In this document: in pieces, positions 58,738-64,000 of the stretch | Layout of the letters: every line of letters begins with the position of its first letter | How positions within the stretch are numbered: the first letter of the stretch is position 1 | Source: Haemophilus paracuniculus | GTDB lineage: Bacteria > Pseudomonadota > Gammaproteobacteria > Enterobacterales > Pasteurellaceae | Direction of reading: 5' to 3' | Length of the DNA: 64,000 nucleotides | NCBI RefSeq assembly: GCF_002015115.1 | Contig: NZ_MUYA01000005.1 | Location: 9,821 to 73,820 of the forward strand | Notes under the pieces: generated by a model | What the model was told of the DNA's origin: nothing | The model's input: only the letters and a program-made list of their open reading frames with translations | Databases searched by the model: none | Program-made: the position numbers and the translations under genes

Positions 58738-58859
58738 TTGATTACCTCTGTTAGATGAAAAATACCCTCAAAATAAGGGGTGCTATTTTACGGGCTAATA
58801 GACCGATGCCCCAGCGATTAGTTCAGAAAAATGATGTAAATGGTTAAATTTGCAACAAT

Positions 58860-60044
58860 TTAAATCCCAACCGCCTGTTCGATCAGCCATTTTTTGACAA
58901 ATGGCAGTTGGTTGGTGGCGGATAACCCCACCCCTCGCAACAATTTTTTGAGAGGGAAATCGCCACTAAATAGCTGTTTTAGGGCTTCCATTGCGGTTAA
59001 AACTTTCACCGCTTCCGCTTTGCGTTGCCGCTCAAAGGCACGCAAATGGCGATATTCGCCGATGTCTTGCCCTTGTTGATGAATGCGTTTAATTTCATTC
59101 GCGAGGCAAATCGCATCAGCAAAACCTAAGTTTACCCCAAGCCCTGCAAGGGGATGAATGGTGTGAGCCGCATCGCCGATTAACGCTACTCGATTTTGGG
59201 CGAAATCCCGTGCGTAGCGTGCCGTAAGGGGGTAAATCGCCCGTTCGCCCTGCACTTCGCACAAGCCAAGCCGATTATCAAACGCCACGGTGAGGGCTTG
59301 ATTAAAGGCTTGTTCATTGATTTTCGATAATCCTACCGCTTGTTCGGGCGGCAGCGACCACACAATCGAACATTGATGCGGATCGGGCAGCGGCAAAAAC
59401 GCCAAAATGCTGTCAGGGGCGAAAATTTGGCGAGCCGTTTGTTGGTGTGGCTCGGCGGTTTTCACATTGCAGACCAACGCCGTGTGCTGATAATCACGGG
59501 AAGTGAGGGGGATTTTAGTTTGATTTCGCACCCACGAATTTGCCCCGTCCGCCCCGACCAGCAGTTTCGCCGACAACATTTCGCCGTTATCAAGGGTGAG
59601 AAAAACACCGTTATCGCTAATGCCAAGGCTTTGTGGCGTGGCGTAAATAAATGCCACATTCGGCTGTTCGCTCACGGTTTGCCAAAGGGCGTGCTGAATT
59701 TGTTGATTTTCTAAAATAAAGCCGAGTTGATCCAAGCCCAGTTGCTGAATGGCAGGATCGTGATTATCAAATTCAATGTTGGCAAAGCTGTCTTTTTCCC
59801 ACACGAACATTTTTTGATAAGGGGAACGGCGTTCGAGCTGGATTTTTTCAAACGCCCCAATTTCGTTGAGCATCTGCTCGCTTCGGGCGTTGATCGCACT
59901 CACTCGGTTAGAAATTTGGCTCAAATCCCATTGCGGTGGGGCTTTTTCGATGATTGTGAGCTGGCAAGCGGTGTTTTTGAGCAAGCCCGCCAATGCCAGC
60001 CCGACCATTCCGCCCCCGATGATGATAATATCTGTTGATTTCAT
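58860..60044 (-). CDS. ubiI: Ubiquinone FAD-dependent hydroxylase UbiI-like
   Basis: A 394-residue aromatic-ring hydroxylase of the UbiH/UbiF/UbiI family. The FAD motif is IIGGGMVGLALAGLL (residues 8-22), DG is in VGADGANSWVRN, and the GD motif is RVALIGDAAHTIHPLAGLGVN (first 14 residues conserved across the family). The whole alignment is closest to E. coli UbiI (VisC): SNRVSAINARSEQML, ILAFLPLPDPH, LFSGDFPLKKLLR. It hydroxylates C5 of the ubiquinone ring. It is the only gene downstream of rapZ before the lipoproteins. Confidence 0.9.
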   Translation of the reverse strand: MKSTDIIIIGGGMVGLALAGLLKNTACQLTIIEKAPPQWDLSQISNRVSAINARSEQMLNEIGAFEKIQLERRSPYQKMFVWEKDSFANIEFDNHDPAIQQLGLDQLGFILENQQIQHALWQTVSEQPNVAFIYATPQSLGISDNGVFLTLDNGEMLSAKLLVGADGANSWVRNQTKIPLTSRDYQHTALVCNVKTAEPHQQTARQIFAPDSILAFLPLPDPHQCSIVWSLPPEQAVGLSKINEQAFNQALTVAFDNRLGLCEVQGERAIYPLTARYARDFAQNRVALIGDAAHTIHPLAGLGVNLGFADAICLANEIKRIHQQGQDIGEYRHLRAFERQRKAEAVKVLTAMEALKQLFSGDFPLKKLLRGVGLSATNQLPFVKKWLIEQAVGI

Positions 60045-60069
60045 TCTTTGAGATCTCTTTGGCTAAATG

Positions 60070-60117
60070 CAAGCGGTCGGATTTCACGAAATTTTGTACA
60101 ATCCGACCGCTTGTTTT
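60070..60117. terminator. Inverted USS pair after rapZ
   Basis: CAAGCGGTCGGATT and AATCCGACCGCTTG form a perfect 14-bp stem followed by TTTT on the plus strand and A-rich sequence on the other. It lies between rapZ and ubiI and may reduce read-through into ubiI. Confidence 0.75.
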
Positions 60118-60123
60118 ACCTTT

Positions 60124-60984
60124 TTAACTATGAGGTTTGTGATGTTTTTCTAAACTTCGATGGCGAATTTGGATTTGCTTGCCACGGCTAGCGAAATACT
60201 TCGCCAGTTGCTCGGTAATAAAGACCGAGCGATGTTTGCCCCCCGTGCAACCAATTGCAATGGTAAGGTAGCTACGGTTATTTTTTTCCAACATCGGCAG
60301 CCACATTTCCAGATAATTGCGGGTGTGGTAGATAAAATTATGCACTTCCGTTTGGCGTTCTAAAAAGTCGATCACGGGCTGTTCCAAGCCTGTCATCGGG
60401 CGAAGTTCGGGATTCCAATGGGGGTTCGGCAAAAATCGCACATCAAACACATAATCCGCATCGGCTGGCACGCCATATTTAAAACCGAAGGATTCAAACA
60501 CAATCTGCAAGTTTTTTTCCGTTGAACCTTGTAACAAGCCACGCAGATTTTCGGCGAGTTCGTGTGCAGATAAATGGGTAGTGTCGATAATGTAATTGGC
60601 GTGGGCGAGTAGCGGATCGAGTAATTTACGTTCAAGATCAATCGCACTTTCTAAGGAAAGATCTTGGTTAGAAAGGGGGTGCAAACGGCGGGAATCGCTA
60701 TAACGGCGGATCAGCCCGTTACGTTCGCAATCAAGGAAAATCAGTTTGGTGTTGAATTTGGCAAGTTGATTGAGCAGATCATCAACGGATTGGGCGTTTT
60801 CGGGCAGGTTGCGAATATCAAGGCTGACCACCGCCGAGCGGTTTAAACCCGCCAAATATTCGGCAAGTTGCGGAATTAGGGGCAATGGAATGTTATCAAC
60901 ACAATAATAGCCCACATCTTCTAAGGCTCTTAACGCCACGGATTTACCTGAACCTGAATGTCCGCTGATGATGATCAGTTCCAT
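60124..60984 (-). CDS. rapZ: RNase adapter RapZ
   Basis: A 286-residue RapZ/YvcJ protein. The N-terminal Walker A is GHSGSGKS; the C-terminal RNA-binding and signalling region has [18 protein letters not shown]. In E. coli RapZ presents the sRNA GlmZ to RNase E and so sets GlmS and hexosamine supply. GGGGGAAAA precedes the ATG. It follows ptsN, as in E. coli, but no NPr gene follows. Confidence 0.94.
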   Translation of the reverse strand: MELIIISGHSGSGKSVALRALEDVGYYCVDNIPLPLIPQLAEYLAGLNRSAVVSLDIRNLPENAQSVDDLLNQLAKFNTKLIFLDCERNGLIRRYSDSRRLHPLSNQDLSLESAIDLERKLLDPLLAHANYIIDTTHLSAHELAENLRGLLQGSTEKNLQIVFESFGFKYGVPADADYVFDVRFLPNPHWNPELRPMTGLEQPVIDFLERQTEVHNFIYHTRNYLEMWLPMLEKNNRSYLTIAIGCTGGKHRSVFITEQLAKYFASRGKQIQIRHRSLEKHHKPHS

Positions 60985-60995
60985 TTTTCCCCCAA

Positions 60996-61529
60996 CTATT
61001 TGTGTTCACTGTTTGAGTCGTTTTCGCTTTCTTCAACTTGCCTGTCGGCATATTCGAGTAATTGCCAAATTTCTTCCGCATTTTCAGCGTTGCGTAGCCG
61101 TTTGAGTAGCGATTTATCGCTTAACTTTTGAGCAAATTGCGGTAAGCAATCTTTGTAAATCGCACAACTGCCCTCGGGGAACATTACCGCATAGATCAAA
61201 TCAACCTCTTTGTGATCGGCGGATTCAAAATCAATCGGGGTTTCCAACTGCAAAAATACCGCCACGGGCTGTTCTAATTGAATATGCTCGTTGAGGGGCA
61301 ATTTGGCGTGGGGCAACGCCACACCGTGATTTAGACTAGTTGAGCCGAGTTTTTCCCGTTTAAACAAATTACCAAAACATTCCACGGGGCAAATGCCCTG
61401 CTCGCAAGCGGTCTGATTATTTAAAAATTCCGCAATCATTTTGCCCGCCAGTTCCAACGCACGTTTTTTGCTGGACACCACCACTCCGTGGCGGATATTT
61501 TCTGGCACAAGAAATTGAGTGAGTTTCAT
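60996..61529 (-). CDS. ptsN: Nitrogen PTS regulatory protein EIIA(Ntr)
   Basis: A protein of about 177 residues with the EIIA fructose/mannitol-type fold. The phosphorylated histidine is in [11 protein letters not shown] (about His 74). EIIA(Ntr) modulates potassium transport and other targets in E. coli. Several starts are possible: the ATG at 61529 follows GGGGAA at long spacing, while others at 61547 and 61574 exist, the last overlapping the lptB stop. The N-terminus is therefore uncertain. Confidence 0.9.
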   Translation of the reverse strand: MKLTQFLVPENIRHGVVVSSKKRALELAGKMIAEFLNNQTACEQGICPVECFGNLFKREKLGSTSLNHGVALPHAKLPLNEHIQLEQPVAVFLQLETPIDFESADHKEVDLIYAVMFPEGSCAIYKDCLPQFAQKLSDKSLLKRLRNAENAEEIWQLLEYADRQVEESENDSNSEHK

Positions 61530-61573
61530 AGCTATTTTGTTCCCCATTTTCCTAACGGAATTTGGGGAAATCA

Positions 61574-62299
61574 TTAGAGTTTAAATTGATCGCCGAGGTA
61601 AACTTCTTTTACTTTCGGGTTGTTCAACACTTCCGCAGGCGATCCGCTGGCGATCATCTCGCCGCTACCGACAATATAAGCACGTTCACACACATCAAGG
61701 GTTTCACGCACGTTGTGGTCGGTGATTAACACGCCCAAGCCACGATCTTTGAGATTGACAATGATCTTTTTGATGTCGATCACCGAGATCGGATCAACCC
61801 CTGCAAATGGCTCGTCCAGCAAAATAAATTGCGGATTGGCGGCTAAGGCACGGGCAATTTCTACACGGCGACGTTCGCCCCCCGATAGGGCTTGACCGAG
61901 GCTATCACGGATATGCTCAATATGAAATTCGGCGATCAGCTCGTCCGCACGGGCTTTACGTTGTTTATCATTCAAATCTTTGCGAACTTGCAACACCGCC
62001 ATTAGGTTATCGTAAACGCTCAAACGGCGGAAAATCGAGGCTTCCTGCGGCAAATAGCCGATGCCTGCTTTGGCTCGGTCGTGCATCGGCAAGACGCTGA
62101 TGTCTTGATCATCGATCCGAATTTTGCCTTGATCGTGGCGAACCAATCCCACCACCATATAGAAAGTGGTGGTTTTGCCCGCCCCGTTAGGCCCAAGCAA
62201 GCCAACGATTTCGCCCGCTTTCACATTAAGGCTCACATCTTTGACCACTTGACGGCTTTTATAACTTTTCGCTAAGTGTTCTGCATAAAGCGTTGGCAT
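61574..62299 (-). CDS. lptB: LPS transport ATPase LptB
   Basis: A 241-residue ABC ATPase that drives extraction and transport of lipopolysaccharide with LptFG. Walker A is GPNGAGKT, the signature is [15 protein letters not shown] and Walker B is [22 protein letters not shown] precedes the ATG. In E. coli rpoN and hpf follow lptB; here ptsN follows directly. Confidence 0.96.
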   Translation of the reverse strand: MPTLYAEHLAKSYKSRQVVKDVSLNVKAGEIVGLLGPNGAGKTTTFYMVVGLVRHDQGKIRIDDQDISVLPMHDRAKAGIGYLPQEASIFRRLSVYDNLMAVLQVRKDLNDKQRKARADELIAEFHIEHIRDSLGQALSGGERRRVEIARALAANPQFILLDEPFAGVDPISVIDIKKIIVNLKDRGLGVLITDHNVRETLDVCERAYIVGSGEMIASGSPAEVLNNPKVKEVYLGDQFKL

Positions 62300-62308
62300 T
62301 GCTAAACC

Positions 62309-62842
62309 CTATTTTTTCTTTTTACTGCTTTTGGCTTTGGATTTGTTGTTATCTTGTAATTGGTTAGGAATTAACACGGTTTTTACACGGTTTTTCCCAC
62401 CGCTTGTGGCTTTAAGTTGTTGTTTTTTCACATCATAAGTGATTTTGTTGGCGCGAATAAAGCTATCAAGCTGTTTTAATTCCGCGTTGCCGGTCAAAAT
62501 CAAATACTCGGCGTTCAAATCGTAATTAACGCTGTTCCCTTTACCATTCACAGGCTTGCCGTTATCCAAGGTTTGTTGGAATGTAACAGGCGAACCCGCC
62601 GCATCAATAATCTCTTTTCTGCCCTCTTGACGGGTAATAGTTACACGATCAGCCGTTACACGAATCGAACCTTGCGTGATTAACACGTTGTCAGAAAAAA
62701 CCACCACATTGTTGGTCATATCGAGGGATTGACTGCCTGAATCAATGTTGATCGGCTGATCTGTGTCGCCCGTTAAGGCTTGTGCGGAAAGGCTTACGCC
62801 CAATAATGCGGTTAAAAGCAATGATTTCATTTTGATTGACAT
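62309..62842 (-). CDS. lptA: LPS periplasmic transport protein LptA
   Basis: A 177-residue OstA-like protein. A signal peptide ends near residue 22 (SLSAQA), and the mature OstA beta-jellyroll starts at DTDQPINIDSGSQSLDM. It bridges LptC and LptD across the periplasm. The C-terminal tail is basic (NKSKAKSSKKKK). AAGGATAC precedes the ATG. Confidence 0.94.
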   Translation of the reverse strand: MSIKMKSLLLTALLGVSLSAQALTGDTDQPINIDSGSQSLDMTNNVVVFSDNVLITQGSIRVTADRVTITRQEGRKEIIDAAGSPVTFQQTLDNGKPVNGKGNSVNYDLNAEYLILTGNAELKQLDSFIRANKITYDVKKQQLKATSGGKNRVKTVLIPNQLQDNNKSKAKSSKKKK

Positions 62843-62860
62843 TTTGTATCCTTAATCAAA

Positions 62861-63469
62861 TTATTTTGATAAATCAGTTTGTTCATTAGGGGCTTTCTGC
62901 TGAATCACAGTCGGCTCAATATAGGTTTTCACGTTTTTGGTTAGGGTGGCGACTTGCTGTTTCAAATTGCCTTTCAGCCCCGTTCCCGTGGTGGTAAAAC
63001 CCAACCCGAGGGTTTTCACTTCATCATCGGTGTAAACATCGTGGGTGTTCAAGTTTACCGTCAAAGTTTCCGTTTCAATTTTTTGCAATTTGGACGCTTT
63101 ATCCAACGCCTGCAATTTAATGTTGCCCGTGAGGGTTAAGATATTTTCCTTATTGATTTCCGCTTTATCCGCCGTTACCTGCCACATTTTTACCGCCGTT
63201 TCCTTATCAAACAGGTTTAATAACGGCTTTAAAAACTCGGTACGCTCGGTGGCATCAAAACGTTTAATATCTTCCGCCAACGCAAAATATTGCGGCTTGC
63301 CCTGCACATCGTAAATGGTGGTTTCCATTTTTTTACCCGTAAACTCAGGGCTACCCTCTTTCTTAATCAACTGTTCCAAACCCGTTTTCTCAGAGGGCTG
63401 CTGACTGAAATACCACCCTGCCAACACAGCAACAATCGCCAGTAAAATAAGATTTAATCGAAGATTCAT
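62861..63469 (-). CDS. lptC: LPS export protein LptC
   Basis: A 202-residue inner-membrane-anchored protein with one N-terminal helix (LNLILLAIVAVLAGWYF) and a periplasmic jellyroll that receives LPS from LptBFG. The chain includes EFTGKKMETTIYDVQGKPQY and DDEVKTLGLGFTTTGTGLKGNL. It leads the lptCAB-ptsN-rapZ run. The ribosome-binding site is weak. The kdsC gene normally upstream is not here; structured repeats lie there instead. Confidence 0.93.
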   Translation of the reverse strand: MNLRLNLILLAIVAVLAGWYFSQQPSEKTGLEQLIKKEGSPEFTGKKMETTIYDVQGKPQYFALAEDIKRFDATERTEFLKPLLNLFDKETAVKMWQVTADKAEINKENILTLTGNIKLQALDKASKLQKIETETLTVNLNTHDVYTDDEVKTLGLGFTTTGTGLKGNLKQQVATLTKNVKTYIEPTVIQQKAPNEQTDLSK

Positions 63470-63545
63470 ATTATTTCATCAATAAAAAATTGTCGCAGAT
63501 GATACCACAAATTTCGTGAAAAACGGCAAATAATCTTGTGAGTTC

Positions 63546-63720
63546 CTACTTTCTTTGCTTCGCCAAAGAAAGTAGCAAAGAAAGGCGACCCCGAGCATTT
63601 TGCTGATGTTTCGCTTGTTGCTAATTTCTGCGGTCAATTTGTAAACTCGCCAGCAAGCTGGCTCAAACAGTACAAATTGACCTTGAAATTGACGAAACCG
63701 CTCAACGCAAAATGACGGGG
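63546..63720 (+). repeat. Structured dispersed repeat, family A, copy 2
   Basis: The same two-part design as 3190-3367: a 12-bp hairpin CTACTTTCTTTG / CAAAGAAAGTAG (63546-63575), then a long hairpin with GGTCAATTTGTA / TACAAATTGACC (a perfect 12-bp stem, 63632-63643 and 63671-63682) and an apical GCCAGC / GCTGGC. The changes from copy 1 are mostly paired. Confidence 0.85.
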
Positions 63721-63721
63721 A

Positions 63722-63844
63722 AGCCCCCTTCGGTCTCGCTTTGCTCAACCACTTCCCCCGCAAGCGGGGGCAGATCTGGTTTTGTGGTAGGTTTAAGATC
63801 TGCCCCCGTTACGGGGGAAGTACCCTGCGTAGCAGGGGGTAGCA
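63722..63844 (-). repeat. Composite palindromic repeat, family B, copy 3
   Basis: Reverse-orientation copy of the element at 29346-29470. It has CTTCCCCCGC-AA-GCGGGGG, AGATC blocks and an inverted CCCCCG-TTA-CGGGGG unit. The end hairpin CCCTGC-GTA-GCAGGG replaces the CCGCC stem of the other copies. It directly follows family A copy 2 and lies 28 bases before an IS110-type transposase stop. Confidence 0.8.
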
Positions 63845-63872
63845 ACTGTGTTCCCTAAAAAAATCTACCTTA

Positions 63873-64000
63873 CTATCCCGCGGATAAATGATAGCTCGCA
63901 TCCCATTTTTCATTGCGTTTGACCAACGCATTCAGAATGGTCAGCAACTTCCGCATACAGGCGGTGAGGGCAACTTTTTTCGGTTTGCCTCTTGCCAACA
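63873..64000 (-). mobile_element. IS110-family transposase, C-terminal fragment
   Basis: The minus strand encodes the last 42 codons of a frame entering from the right edge: ARGKPKKVALTACMRKLLT followed by ILNALVKRNEKWDASYHLSAG and a TAG stop at 63873-63875. This matches the Transposase_20 end of IS110-family DEDD transposases (typically GKPKKVAL..RKLL..LNA). The rest lies outside the window, so whether the element is intact is unknown. Confidence 0.78.

Noticed and set aside
63479..63763. Minus-strand open frame of 94 codons upstream of lptC
   Set aside because: It runs through family A copy 2 into family B and resembles the reading of the other repeat copy. No start signal or family match.
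63546..63844. Structured repeats as the bridge RNA of the IS110-type element
   Set aside because: The same sequences occur elsewhere in the window without a transposase, so they are dispersed repeats; they may be the target but are not specific to the element.

Overview
The window is chromosomal DNA from a gammaproteobacterium of the family Pasteurellaceae. The clearest sign is the many copies of the DNA uptake signal sequence ACAAGCGGTC. This is the variant used by the Actinobacillus pleuropneumoniae / Mannheimia / Bibersteinia branch, not the AAGTGCGGT form of Haemophilus influenzae. Gene content agrees: Na+-NQR with ApbE and NqrM, lipoprotein e(P4), hemCDXY, and an lpt-ptsN-rapZ cluster without rpoN. 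The species cannot be fixed from this sequence. I saw no rRNA, tRNA or CRISPR array.

Layout. 1-1400: a yefM-yoeB toxin-antitoxin pair (yoeB cut by the window edge), divergent from a TreR-like repressor. 1.5-7.3 kb: the oppABCDF oligopeptide importer, with a structured repeat between oppA and oppB. 7.3-9 kb: ybaB and a di-haem peroxidase. 9.1-15.1 kb: metG, ndk, relA, a RimL-like acetyltransferase and a LexA-controlled dinI-like gene. 15.2-20.2 kb: queA, yvcK-like, perM and a methyltransferase on the minus strand, then arfA on plus and nfuA on minus. 20.6-29.3 kb: nqrABCDEF, apbE and nqrM, which supply a complete respiratory Na+ pump with its flavinylation and iron-maturation factors, followed by mnmA. 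29.5-33.7 kb: purA, hflKC and trxA on minus. 33.9-38.5 kb: nudB, yebC, three tandem small lipoproteins, ruvC and pepB. 38.5-39.9 kb: an xre-yaaW module bracketed by a direct repeat. 39.9-44.4 kb: ybeZ, tcdA, an AT-rich SLATT-like membrane gene and uup. 44.4-47.5 kb: repeats and three AT-rich genes of unknown function. 47.5-52.6 kb: hemCDXY and a histidine phosphatase. 52.7-57.5 kb: an RluA-type pseudouridine synthase, a RelE/NadS-like toxin-antitoxin pair, e(P4) phosphatase, a GT9 glycosyltransferase and argG. 57.6-63.5 kb: two related lipoproteins, ubiI, rapZ, ptsN and lptBAC. 63.5-64 kb: two structured repeats and the 3' end of an IS110-family transposase.

The most unusual content lies between the housekeeping genes. 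At least four families of dispersed hairpin repeats occur here, and their copies differ by paired, structure-preserving changes. An AT-rich SLATT-like gene sits between uup and tcdA with 4-base ATGA overlaps at both ends. A small unexplained gene island lies near 45-47 kb. arfA carries a perfect 16-bp terminator stem inside its own 3' coding end. One member of the lipoprotein trio ends in a domain that resembles lysozyme-inhibitor/ACP proteins.
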